This document shows positions 19,569-28,066 of a DNA stretch of 64,000 nt, piece by piece. A program made the position numbers and the translations under genes. The notes below the pieces were generated by a model. That model was given only the letters and a program-made list of their open reading frames with translations. It was not told the origin of the DNA and ran no database searches. The stretch comes from Hydrogenovibrio kuenenii DSM 12350 (GTDB taxonomy: Bacteria > Pseudomonadota > Gammaproteobacteria > Thiomicrospirales > Thiomicrospiraceae), in the NCBI RefSeq assembly GCF_000526715.1, contig NZ_JAGP01000001.1, forward strand, positions 1,054,001 to 1,118,000, given 5' to 3'. How positions within the stretch are numbered: position 1 is the stretch's first letter; each line of letters begins with the position of its first letter.

Positions 19569-21401
19569 ATGGCACAAAACGAAAACTTTGACCTGACACG
19601 CTTTTTGAAAAACCTCACCGAACGTCCTGGGGTTTATCAAATGCTGAATAATGATGGGGATATTATTTATGTCGGTAAAGCTAAAAACCTTAAACGCCGC
19701 GTTTCCAGCTATTTCAATAAAAATCATCAAGAGATTAAAACGCGTGCAATGGTTGAGCAGGTTGCACGTATCGAAGTCACTTTGACCGATACCGAATCGG
19801 AAGCGTTGATACTTGAAAATACGCTGATTAAACGTTACAAACCTCGCTACAACATCCTGTTTCGTGATGACAAATCTTATCCCTATATTTTTGTATCTAC
19901 GACAAAAAAATTTCCATCACTTAGTTATCACCGTGGTGCAAAGCGAAGAGTAGGGCGTTATTTTGGGCCTTTTCCCAATGCATCAGCCGTGCATCAAACA
20001 CTCGATAGCTTGCAAAAGATCTTTCCAGTTCGCCAGTGCAATGAATCTGTATTTAACCATCGCTCAAGACCTTGCTTGCAATATCAAATAAAACGCTGCA
20101 CAGGCCCTTGTGTTGAAGGTTTGGTGACTAAAGAAGAGTATGATGAGGACGTACAACATACCATTGCCTTTTTGGAGGGTAAAAGCTTTGAGTTGATAGA
20201 CGAATTGGCCGATAAAATGCAACACGCCGCAGAAGAGTTGGAATTTGAAAAAGCCGGTACTTATCGAGATAGAATTTCTTCATTACGTGCGATACAAAGT
20301 CAGCATTTGATAAGTCAGCCGGGAAGCCAAGATTCTGATGTGATTGCAATAGAGCGTCAGTTAAATCAAACCTGCGTGTCCTTGATGATGTATCGAGGCG
20401 GTAATCTTTGGGGGAGTCAGAACCATTTCCCTAAAATGGATGCAGATTCCACCGAAGACGAAATTTTGGCCGCTTTTATTAGCCAGCACTATTTGGACTT
20501 GCCTTTACCTAAAGTAATTTTGTTAGAACACAAATTATCCGATCAGGCCAGCCTGGCAGATTTATTGTCCCAGCAAGGTATGGGTAGGGTAGAAATTAAA
20601 CAGCCAGCAAACAAAGTCACTAAAGGACTCATGTCTTTAGCCAAAACCAATGCCGTTTCTGGGCTTAAACAGCACATTACGCAAAAAGCTTCGCAGATGG
20701 ATCGTGTAAAAGCCTTGCAAGAAGTATTGTTGTTAGCTCATTTGCCAAATCATATTGAGTGTTTTGATATTAGCCACACGCAAGGTAACTTAACAGTAGC
20801 CAGCTGCGTTGTGTTTGATGAAGGCGTGCCCAACACGCATGCTTATCGCAAGTTTAATATTGAAGGTATACAGCCTGGTGATGACTACGCCGCCATGCGA
20901 CAAGTTATCAATCGTCGTTATAGTCGCTTGAAAAAAGAAAACAAACCTTTGCCTGATTTAGTGTTGGTTGATGGCGGTAAAGGTCAACTGAATCAAGCCA
21001 TTGAAGTCTTTAAAGAGCTCGATTTAGAAAGTGTGCCGCTTACTTCCGTAGCAAAAGGAGAGGGACGTAAAGCCGGATTAGAAATACTTTATACCCCAGA
21101 AAACTTTGAAGGCATTGATCTGGAAGCTGACGACATTGCATTACACCTTGTTAATCATGTCAGAGATGAAGCGCATCGATTTGCAATAACCAGCCATAGA
21201 TCACGTCGTCAAAAAGCACAGACACATTCTCGTATTGAAGATATACCGGGTGTAGGCGCCAAGACACGACAGAAGTTGCTACTTCATTTTGGCGGTATTG
21301 CGGATGTTAAAAACGCAGCTGTTTCAGAGTTACAAAAAGTGCCTGGGATTAGTCAAAACATAGCACAAACCATCTATGACTTTTTTCACGGAGATGTTTA
21401 G
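19569..21401 (+). CDS. uvrC: UvrABC excinuclease subunit C
   Basis: Makes both incisions around bulky lesions during nucleotide excision repair. The 610 residues are the usual length: GIY-YIG nuclease domain (about 15-95, YVGKAKNLKRRVSSYF), cysteine-rich segment, UVR motif (about 205-240), RNase H-like domain with DISHTQG and VDGGKGQL, and a C-terminal double helix-hairpin-helix (IEDIPGVGAKTRQKLLLHFGG). A TATAAT at 19526-19531 may be its -10 box. A dispersed repeat inside it codes for QASLADL without lengthening the protein. Confidence 0.97.
   Translation: MAQNENFDLTRFLKNLTERPGVYQMLNNDGDIIYVGKAKNLKRRVSSYFNKNHQEIKTRAMVEQVARIEVTLTDTESEALILENTLIKRYKPRYNILFRDDKSYPYIFVSTTKKFPSLSYHRGAKRRVGRYFGPFPNASAVHQTLDSLQKIFPVRQCNESVFNHRSRPCLQYQIKRCTGPCVEGLVTKEEYDEDVQHTIAFLEGKSFELIDELADKMQHAAEELEFEKAGTYRDRISSLRAIQSQHLISQPGSQDSDVIAIERQLNQTCVSLMMYRGGNLWGSQNHFPKMDADSTEDEILAAFISQHYLDLPLPKVILLEHKLSDQASLADLLSQQGMGRVEIKQPANKVTKGLMSLAKTNAVSGLKQHITQKASQMDRVKALQEVLLLAHLPNHIECFDISHTQGNLTVASCVVFDEGVPNTHAYRKFNIEGIQPGDDYAAMRQVINRRYSRLKKENKPLPDLVLVDGGKGQLNQAIEVFKELDLESVPLTSVAKGEGRKAGLEILYTPENFEGIDLEADDIALHLVNHVRDEAHRFAITSHRSRRQKAQTHSRIEDIPGVGAKTRQKLLLHFGGIADVKNAAVSELQKVPGISQNIAQTIYDFFHGDV
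20547..20563 (-). repeat. Dispersed repeat copy 7
   Basis: Minus-strand AAATCTGCCAGGCTGGC inside uvrC, read as Q-A-S-L-A-D-L between the UVR motif and the RNase H-like domain. Confidence 0.9.
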
Positions 21402-21520
21402 GTTTATCAAGTATTGAATTTATATAGGTTATTTTATTAAGTTTCCCACCAGAAAAGGGCTTGAACTATGGTAAGATTTCTTAAAATTTAACATTCACTA
21501 ATCTAAAAACGACATAAATA

Positions 21521-22099
21521 ATGCGATATTTACGATCACTTCCCATGCTAATGACCTGGACGCGAGTAGCCTTAATTCCAGTATTTTTAATTTGCTATTT
21601 TTCACCTATTGACGATGCTCGTTTCTGGGCTGGGCTTGCTTTCATGATTGCCGCTATTACAGACTGGTTTGATGGTTTTTTTGCCAGAAAGCTTAACGTT
21701 AGCAGTAAGTTGGGCGCATTTCTTGACCCTGTTGCTGATAAATTAATCGTTTCTGCGGCATTGATTGTTGTTGCGGTAGAATACCAAAACCTATGGGTTA
21801 CGCTTTCAGCGGTCGTTATTATGATGCGTGAAATCAGCATTTCAGCCTTAAGAGAATGGATGGCTGAAAATAACGCACGTGAGGTTGTTGCCGTTTCCAG
21901 CCTTGGTAAAATAAAAACTGCTTCACAACTAGCCGCTTTGACCTGGCTGGTTTATGGCGGTAGTCTATGGGGAATAAACTGGGGTGAGCTAGGCTTTCCA
22001 ATGCTTTATTTTGCTGCTATTTTAACCCTGATTACCTGGTGGCAATATTCTGTTGCAGCACTGCCTGTTCTACGAGAAGCTGCAAAAGAAGAAAAGTAG
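21521..22099 (+). CDS. pgsA: CDP-diacylglycerol-glycerol-3-phosphate 3-phosphatidyltransferase
   Basis: The committed step to phosphatidylglycerol. The 192-residue integral membrane protein carries the complete CDP-alcohol phosphotransferase motif D-G-x2-A-R-x8-G-x3-D-x3-D (from the DG of DGFFARKL to the last D of LDPVADK). About five to six membrane helices are visible. It lies between uvrC and the tRNA cluster; uvrC-pgsA adjacency is common in gammaproteobacteria. Confidence 0.93.
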   Translation: MRYLRSLPMLMTWTRVALIPVFLICYFSPIDDARFWAGLAFMIAAITDWFDGFFARKLNVSSKLGAFLDPVADKLIVSAALIVVAVEYQNLWVTLSAVVIMMREISISALREWMAENNAREVVAVSSLGKIKTASQLAALTWLVYGGSLWGINWGELGFPMLYFAAILTLITWWQYSVAALPVLREAAKEEK

Positions 22100-22178
22100 T
22101 CTAAGTTCTCTACCGAACTTGCTGTGTCATCCAGTAAAATTCGGTGGAAAAACCCAGTCAAAATTTCTTAAAAAAAGC

Positions 22179-22206
22179 TTGTAATTTTCCTGACACATCC
22201 TATAAT
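22179..22206 (+). promoter_or_regulatory. tRNA-Gly-Cys-Leu cluster promoter
   Basis: TTGTAA (22179-22184), a 16-base spacer and TATAAT (22201-22206), followed by ACGCCCA. The same 13 bases TATAATACGCCCA stand at the other tRNA promoter (53446-53458), suggesting a shared stable-RNA discriminator. Confidence 0.7.
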
Positions 22207-22222
22207 ACGCCCACATTACGAA

Positions 22223-22297
22223 GCGGGAATAGCTCAGCGGTAGAGCACAACCTTGCCAAGGTTGGGGTCGCGAGTTCGATCCTCGTTTCCCGCTCCA
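22223..22297 (+). tRNA. tRNA-Gly (GCC)
   Basis: 75 bases with encoded CCA. The acceptor arms GCGGGAA/TTCCCGC pair perfectly; the anticodon loop TTGCCAA carries GCC at 22255-22257; the T-loop is TTCGATC. First gene of a three-tRNA cluster. Confidence 0.97.
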
Positions 22298-22301
22298 AAA
22301 C

Positions 22302-22375
22302 GGCGGAATGGCAGAATGGCTATGCAGCGGATTGCAAATCCGTGGACCTCGGTTCGACTCCGGGTTCCGCCTCCA
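22302..22375 (+). tRNA. tRNA-Cys (GCA)
   Basis: 74 bases with encoded CCA. The acceptor arms GGCGGAA/TTCCGCC pair; anticodon GCA is at 22334-22336 in loop TTGCAAA. Only four bases separate it from tRNA-Gly. Confidence 0.97.
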
Positions 22376-22448
22376 TTTTTTATAATCTTTTATAAAAATG
22401 CCAATCGTTATTCGTAATTAAATCCAACGCTTCGGCGACCCACCTAAA

Positions 22449-22535
22449 GCCCAGGTGGCGAAATTGGTAGACGCAAGGGACTTAAAATCCCTCGGTGGCA
22501 ACACCGTGCCGGTTCGATTCCGGCCCTGGGCACCA
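22449..22535 (+). tRNA. tRNA-Leu (TAA)
   Basis: 87 bases with encoded CCA and a long variable arm (CTCGGTGGCAACACCGT), typical of leucine tRNA. The acceptor arms GCCCAGG/CCTGGGC pair; anticodon TAA is at 22483-22485. Confidence 0.97.
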
Positions 22536-22785
22536 TTTATATTCTTTAACTTCCTTTATTATTGTTACAGTTTCTTTTCAAGATCTTGCTATTTGAGTAT
22601 GAATTTTAGGTATTAGCATTTTTTGAATACTGTAATGTAGGCGCCTATACATTGATTACAGGAAAGCCTATAGTTGAATTCGATTGAAAAGTATTCGTGT
22701 TCATCTCAGTGCAATATATTGGGGTTGAAACAAAGAACTTCGATAGTTATCGTTAATCCAACTTAATAATCTTATGAGGTGGGCT

Positions 22786-23283
22786 ATGTGTGAAAGTGGT
22801 CATACATTTAATTCTTTAGAAGAAGCCATGATGCGAAGAGCAATTCAGTTATCGGCTGAAAAAATGGCGTCTGGTTTTGGCGGTCCTTTTGGTGCTGTTG
22901 TCGTTAAGGATGGTGCGGTAATTTCTGAGGGATTTAACCAAGTTACATCTACTAATGACCCAACCGCACATGCGGAAGTGGATGCCATTCGAAAAGCCTG
23001 CCAGAAATTGGAAACATTCGATTTGTCAGGGTGTGAGATCTATACGAGCTGTGAACCTTGTCCGATGTGTTTAAGTGCCATTTATTGGGCAAGGTTGGAT
23101 AAGATTTATTATGCAAATTCACGTAATGATGCAGCAGACATTGGGTTTGATGATGAAATGTTATACAGGGAAGTTCTCAAGCCTGTTGATCAAAGAATAA
23201 TACCGACTTTAAGACTTTTGGCTGATGAAGCAATTAAACCATTTGAGGCTTGGAAAAATAAAGCCGATAAGGTTTCTTATTAA
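22786..23283 (+). CDS. Cytidine/deoxycytidylate deaminase-fold enzyme, probably guanine deaminase
   Basis: A zinc-dependent nucleobase deaminase. The catalytic HAE (PTAHAEVDAIRKAC) and zinc ligands PCPMC (CEPCPMCLSAIYWARLD) are both present. The tail YYANSRNDAADIGFDD resembles bacterial GuaD (guanine to xanthine) more than the tRNA adenosine deaminase TadA, but the substrate is inferred. ATG 22786 is preferred: GAGGTG sits four bases upstream, whereas the in-frame ATG at 22774 would put this site inside the gene. The product is 165 residues. It lies alone between the tRNA cluster and the large c-di-GMP protein gene. Confidence 0.82.
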   Translation: MCESGHTFNSLEEAMMRRAIQLSAEKMASGFGGPFGAVVVKDGAVISEGFNQVTSTNDPTAHAEVDAIRKACQKLETFDLSGCEIYTSCEPCPMCLSAIYWARLDKIYYANSRNDAADIGFDDEMLYREVLKPVDQRIIPTLRLLADEAIKPFEAWKNKADKVSY

Positions 23284-23388
23284 ATTTTGGGAAGGTGTGT
23301 TGGCTGAGCTTGCAACAGCAATTTAATTACTTACTTTGATTCATTAAGTTGTAAACTGTATAGGACTTCGTGAATAAAGCAAAATACG

Positions 23389-26300
23389 ATGCTAGTACAA
23401 AATAATTTCATAAAAAAGTACATCAAAAATAAATTTCAGCGTACCAATATTTGGTTTGTCTTCTTATTACTATTCCTAATGGTACCAATTTTGGCGGTTA
23501 CGATTATTAAAAATCATGGCCCTAAAATGGAGATGCAAACGTTTAACAATCTCTCATCAATTGCCGAACTGAAGGCATATCAAATTCAAAGCTGGTTGAA
23601 TGAGCAAGATAAAGTTGCTCATGTTGTTTCAAGCAATAAAGTTCTAATGGACAATGTCCAAAAACTATTAAATAAGCGCGGTAATGTTGCTTATAAAGAC
23701 AATATCTCAGAATTATTGGGCGCGTTAAAAGAGTTTTATGGGTATGAATCTGTTGAGCTTATCTCTCCTGAGAGAGAAACTCTTGTTAGGCTGGGAAAAT
23801 CTCATAATTTAAGCAACCCTGCATTAAAGTTGATGATTGAAAAAAGTGTTAAATATCATTCAGTGGAAAGAAGTGATATCGTTTTTCATAATGAATCTGC
23901 CTCCGATATAGCCGTTATTACACCTTTGAGCGATTCAGTAAACGGTGTTAAGCATGTCCTTGCACTTGTTGTGACTTACTCAAATCTCTCAGAACAAATA
24001 TTTCCTTATATAAGAAGGTGGCCAACAACCAGCGCGTCCAGTGAAAGTATATTGGTTCGTGAAGTCGCGGGAAAAGTTGAATACTTCTCACCATTACGGT
24101 TTGGCAATGACTCAGCTCATCCATTGAATAATTATTCAGTTCGTAATAAAGACCTTGTTTCGGCAGTTGCTTTACGTAAAGGGACTATCGGTATAGTAAC
24201 TGGCGTTGATTATCGTGGCGTGAAAGTAATGGCTTCCTATCGTCCCATCAAGGGAACGAAATGGATGGTAGTATCAAAAATCGATGCTACAGAAGCAGTT
24301 GCCTCGTTGCATGATCTCATTTTATTGATTAGTTTGGTTTCGCTGATCGCACTAGTGTTTATTGCGTTAGCATTTTGGATTGTGCTCAATAATCAAAAAG
24401 ATCTTGATAGGTATCGACTGTTATCTGAAAGAACAGAAAGTGAAAGAGTTTTGCAGCAGTTCTATGAATTACCTTTTATTGGAATGGCTATTTTAAATTC
24501 TGATGCTTCTCATTGGGCTCGATTTAATGAACGGTTTAGGGTGATGCTTGGTTATTCAGAAGATGAGTTGAAAAATATGACATTTTTTGACCTTCTTCCG
24601 TACAGTGAGCAAGAGTTGTTCAAGCAACGTTTTGCCGATTTAGCATCACAACAGAAAGACGGTTTTACTCAAGAAACTCGCCTCGTCGGTTCAGATCAAG
24701 AGCTGGTTTATGTAATAGCAAGTATTCAATGTACAAGAAGAACAAGTGGTGATGTGAAACAGTATTTGTTGACTGTTCAAGATACTACAGAGTTGAAGCA
24801 GTTGGGCGAACGCTATATTGAATACCAAAACCATTTAAACCTTTTGATTAATACTATACCTGACCTTATTTGGTTAAAAGACGTAAATGGGATCTATTTA
24901 AGTTGTAACCCTAGATTTGAGTCACTATTTGGAGCAAAAGAAAAAGATATAGTCGGTAAAACTGATTATGACTTTGTGGATGTTGAAGTGGCGGATTTCT
25001 TTAGAGCACATGATGTTAATGCCATGGAGGCGGATGTGCCTACCGAAAATGAAGAGTGGTTAACGTTTGCTGAAAATGGATACAAAGGTTTGTTTTCCAC
25101 CGTTAAAACACCGATGAAAGACAAAAGAGGAAATGTTATTGGTGTGTTAGGGGTTGCCCGTGATATTACCAAACGTAAAGAAGATCAGGCAAAACTTGAA
25201 CGGTTGACCAAGATTTATTCAGCATTAAGTCAAACCAATGAAGCAATTATCCAATGCTCTTCTGAAGAAGAACTCTATAACAAAGTCTGCGAAATTACGG
25301 TCAAATATGCTGAGATGAAAATGGCATGGGTAGGGAGTTTAGACGAACAATCTGGCAAAGTTATTCCTATCGCTAGAGAAGGGGTAAACTCTGCTTACCT
25401 TCAAGGGTTGGAGATTTCAATAGATGAGGATAGTCCAACAGGTCAAGGTCCTACTGCAATAGCAATGCGTAGCAACTCTCCTTATTGGTGCCAGGATTTT
25501 CAAAAAGATCCCCATACGATGCACTGGCATGAACGTGCAAGTAAGTATGGATGGAGATCGTCTGCATCCATTCCCTTAGTTAAAAAGTCCAAAGTAGTTG
25601 GCGCCTTAAATATGTATTCTGATGTTGTAAATGCATTTGATACTGGTGTACAGAATCTTTTGTTGGAAATGGCTGCTGATATAAGTTTTGCACTTACGTC
25701 TTATGAAGCTGAACAAGTGCGTGAATCGATTGAATTTCAAAGAAAAGAAGCTTTGGAAAGATTGCAGAAAATAGCAGGGCGCTTACCAGGCATGATTTAT
25801 CAGTTTCAACTGTTTCCAGATGGACGCAGCTGTTTTCCGTTTTCAAGTGAAGCTATGGAAAGTATTTATCACTTGAAGCCTGAAGAAGTTGTTGAAGATG
25901 CCAGAGCTATTTTTGATGTTGTTCATCCAGATGACTTAGAGATGGTCAACCTGAGCATACAGGAGTCGGCTGAAAATTTATCGCCTTGGAAGCAAGAGTT
26001 TAGGGTCGTTTTTGATGACAATGAGGTTAGGTGGTTATCTGCTAATGCTATTCCCCAGAGGGAAGATGACGGCTCTGTTTTGTGGTATGGGTTTACTACA
26101 GATATTACAGAAAGTAAAAAGACAGAAGAGCAAATACAGTTGGCATCAAAGGTGTTCGAACAAAGCCGTGAAGGTATTATGATTACGGATTCAGATTTAA
26201 ATTTGTTAATGGTGAATGATGCTTTCACAGATATTACCGGTTATGAGCGTGAGGAAGTTCTAGGCAAGAGTCCATCACTTTTGTCATCCGGTAAGCACCC

Positions 26301-27795
26301 TAAAGAGTTTTATCTTCAGATGTGGGAACAAATTGAAAAAGAAGGGTATTGGCAGGGCGAAATCTGGAACCGTCATAAATCAGGAAAATTCTATCCCGAA
26401 TGGCTATCTATTAGCCAAGGAAAAAATTCATTTGGCGAAGTTTCGCAATACATTGGAGTCTTTACCGATATTTCAAGGTTGAAAGAATCTGAGGAACAAA
26501 TTCATCGCCTAGTTCATTTTGACTCACTGACAAGTTTAGCTAACAGAGAAACGCTTGTGAAGCGCTTGAAACAAAATATTACGTCTGCTGAGCAAAGCCA
26601 TAATCAAGTAGCACTTTTATTTATCGATTTGGATCATTTTAAGAATATTAACGATACGCTTGGCCACTATGTTGGCGATCAACTATTGATGGAAGTGGGT
26701 CATCGTATTGCTGAACTTTTGAGTCCGGATTACCTTTTGGCAAGACAAGGTGGAGATGAATTTATTGTAGCGATGCCAAATGCTAATGAGAATGAAGTAG
26801 CGCATTTGGCTGAGAGTATTTTGAAGTCTGTATCTTCTGAAATGTTGTTGGAAAACTTGAATTTGCAGATTACACCGTCTATAGGGATTTCTATTTTTCC
26901 TCAGGATGGAACGGATGCGGATAGCTTGCTAAAAAATGCAGATACAGCTATGTATCAAGCTAAAAGGGATGGACGTAATACTTATCGTTTCTTTGCTGCT
27001 GAAATGCAAGAAAATGCTGCTCAGATTATGAGTGTGGAAAGTGCACTCAGAACAGCACTGGTTCGAAACGAGTTTGAACTTTATTATCAACCCCAAATCT
27101 CTGTTGAAACGAATACTGTTATTGGTGCAGAAGCATTAATTCGTTGGAACAATCCAGGCTTAGGTAGAGTGTCTCCGGCTGAATTTATCCCAATCGCAGA
27201 ACAAAGTGGCCAAATCTTGGAAATTGGTAATTGGGTTCTTCAGACGGCAGTTGAGCAAATCAAAGAATGGAAAGATAAAGAACTACCGATTGTGAATATA
27301 GCGGTGAACTTGTCCGCAGCACAATTCCGTGATGAGTCTTTACCCAATCAAATCATTGAATTATTGAGTCAAAATAAAGTTGATCCATCTTATTTAACCG
27401 TCGAGTTAACTGAGACTCTGGCGATGTCTAACCCATATTCAGCGGTGCAAATCATGGATCAGTTAACTTCACACGGTATAAAAATTGCAATTGATGACTT
27501 TGGTACAGGTTATTCATCATTGAATTATTTGAAAAAATTCAAGGCAACTAAACTTAAGCTGGATCAGTCTTTTGTTCAAGATGTTGTAGATGATCTTGAC
27601 GATAGATCAATTATAGAAGGGATGATCAGTTTGGCTAGAAGTCTTGGGCTTAAAACTATTGCTGAAGGTGTGGAAACTAAAGAGCAGCTTGCGTTCTTAA
27701 CCGAAAAAGGCTGTGATGAAATTCAAGGCTTTTATTTTAGTAAACCTTTGCCTGCCGATGAGTTTGGACAGTTTATTTCCAACTATAAAAGCTAG
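23389..27795 (+). CDS. Multidomain sensor with PAS, GAF, GGDEF and EAL domains
   Basis: A 1468-residue membrane protein predicted to control cyclic di-GMP. From the N-terminus: a transmembrane helix (about 20-40), a periplasmic Cache-like sensor (about 45-300), a second transmembrane helix (about 307-332), PAS domains near 355-470 and 478-600, a GAF domain (about 605-780, KVCEITVKYAEMKMAWVGSL), two further PAS domains (about 800-915 and 920-1035), GGDEF and EAL. The cyclase motif GGDEF (1121-1125) is intact. So is the phosphodiesterase domain, with EAL at 1248-1250 and DDFGTGYSSLNYL, KLDQSF and AEGVET downstream. Both activities are therefore possible; the net direction cannot be read. Confidence 0.92.
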   Translation: MLVQNNFIKKYIKNKFQRTNIWFVFLLLFLMVPILAVTIIKNHGPKMEMQTFNNLSSIAELKAYQIQSWLNEQDKVAHVVSSNKVLMDNVQKLLNKRGNVAYKDNISELLGALKEFYGYESVELISPERETLVRLGKSHNLSNPALKLMIEKSVKYHSVERSDIVFHNESASDIAVITPLSDSVNGVKHVLALVVTYSNLSEQIFPYIRRWPTTSASSESILVREVAGKVEYFSPLRFGNDSAHPLNNYSVRNKDLVSAVALRKGTIGIVTGVDYRGVKVMASYRPIKGTKWMVVSKIDATEAVASLHDLILLISLVSLIALVFIALAFWIVLNNQKDLDRYRLLSERTESERVLQQFYELPFIGMAILNSDASHWARFNERFRVMLGYSEDELKNMTFFDLLPYSEQELFKQRFADLASQQKDGFTQETRLVGSDQELVYVIASIQCTRRTSGDVKQYLLTVQDTTELKQLGERYIEYQNHLNLLINTIPDLIWLKDVNGIYLSCNPRFESLFGAKEKDIVGKTDYDFVDVEVADFFRAHDVNAMEADVPTENEEWLTFAENGYKGLFSTVKTPMKDKRGNVIGVLGVARDITKRKEDQAKLERLTKIYSALSQTNEAIIQCSSEEELYNKVCEITVKYAEMKMAWVGSLDEQSGKVIPIAREGVNSAYLQGLEISIDEDSPTGQGPTAIAMRSNSPYWCQDFQKDPHTMHWHERASKYGWRSSASIPLVKKSKVVGALNMYSDVVNAFDTGVQNLLLEMAADISFALTSYEAEQVRESIEFQRKEALERLQKIAGRLPGMIYQFQLFPDGRSCFPFSSEAMESIYHLKPEEVVEDARAIFDVVHPDDLEMVNLSIQESAENLSPWKQEFRVVFDDNEVRWLSANAIPQREDDGSVLWYGFTTDITESKKTEEQIQLASKVFEQSREGIMITDSDLNLLMVNDAFTDITGYEREEVLGKSPSLLSSGKHPKEFYLQMWEQIEKEGYWQGEIWNRHKSGKFYPEWLSISQGKNSFGEVSQYIGVFTDISRLKESEEQIHRLVHFDSLTSLANRETLVKRLKQNITSAEQSHNQVALLFIDLDHFKNINDTLGHYVGDQLLMEVGHRIAELLSPDYLLARQGGDEFIVAMPNANENEVAHLAESILKSVSSEMLLENLNLQITPSIGISIFPQDGTDADSLLKNADTAMYQAKRDGRNTYRFFAAEMQENAAQIMSVESALRTALVRNEFELYYQPQISVETNTVIGAEALIRWNNPGLGRVSPAEFIPIAEQSGQILEIGNWVLQTAVEQIKEWKDKELPIVNIAVNLSAAQFRDESLPNQIIELLSQNKVDPSYLTVELTETLAMSNPYSAVQIMDQLTSHGIKIAIDDFGTGYSSLNYLKKFKATKLKLDQSFVQDVVDDLDDRSIIEGMISLARSLGLKTIAEGVETKEQLAFLTEKGCDEIQGFYFSKPLPADEFGQFISNYKS

Positions 27796-27816
27796 TCAGT
27801 TTGGTCTGGTTGACCT

Positions 27817-28035
27817 TTAATCTGTTAAACACTCTATTAATCGGCAAACTTGGCGCTTGCAGCACCCATTGCCATCTGAGGCATAGGTTTGACTTCTAAC
27901 CATTTCCAAAGTTGTTGCGCCCGATTCTATCGTCTCAAGGATTTTACGTTTAGAGACTTCATTGCATACACAAAGGTTCTCATCCAAATCTCGTTGTAAA
28001 ATTTCAGGTAATTTATTTAATGTTTCAGGGTTCAT
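27817..28035 (-). CDS. BFD-like [2Fe-2S]-binding small protein
   Basis: 72 residues. CVC (22-24) and a downstream cluster GCCKRQVC (57-64) with a helical stretch between resemble the bacterioferritin-associated ferredoxin / NirB Fer2_BFD fold, whose four cysteines bind a [2Fe-2S] cluster as CxC plus CxxC. Here the second pair is probably drawn from Cys58/Cys59 and Cys64, so the spacing is a little unusual. There is no bacterioferritin gene nearby. It diverges from the BNR-repeat gene with a 31-base gap. Confidence 0.75.
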   Translation of the reverse strand: MNPETLNKLPEILQRDLDENLCVCNEVSKRKILETIESGATTLEMVRSQTYASDGNGCCKRQVCRLIECLTD

Positions 28036-28066
28036 TCAGATATTTTAACGTACACTTGAAACAATA

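Noticed and set aside
19139-19591. 150-codon open frame antisense to the SppA-type gene
   Set aside because: No ribosome-binding site or recognisable protein; the opposite strand encodes a convincing S49 peptidase.
22144-22395. Open frame across the tRNA-Gly and tRNA-Cys genes
   Set aside because: Entirely explained by two well-folded tRNAs; no ribosome-binding site.
23787-23795. TTAGGCTGGG segment in the PAS/GGDEF/EAL gene
   Set aside because: Only eight core bases match and alignment needs a gap; probably chance.
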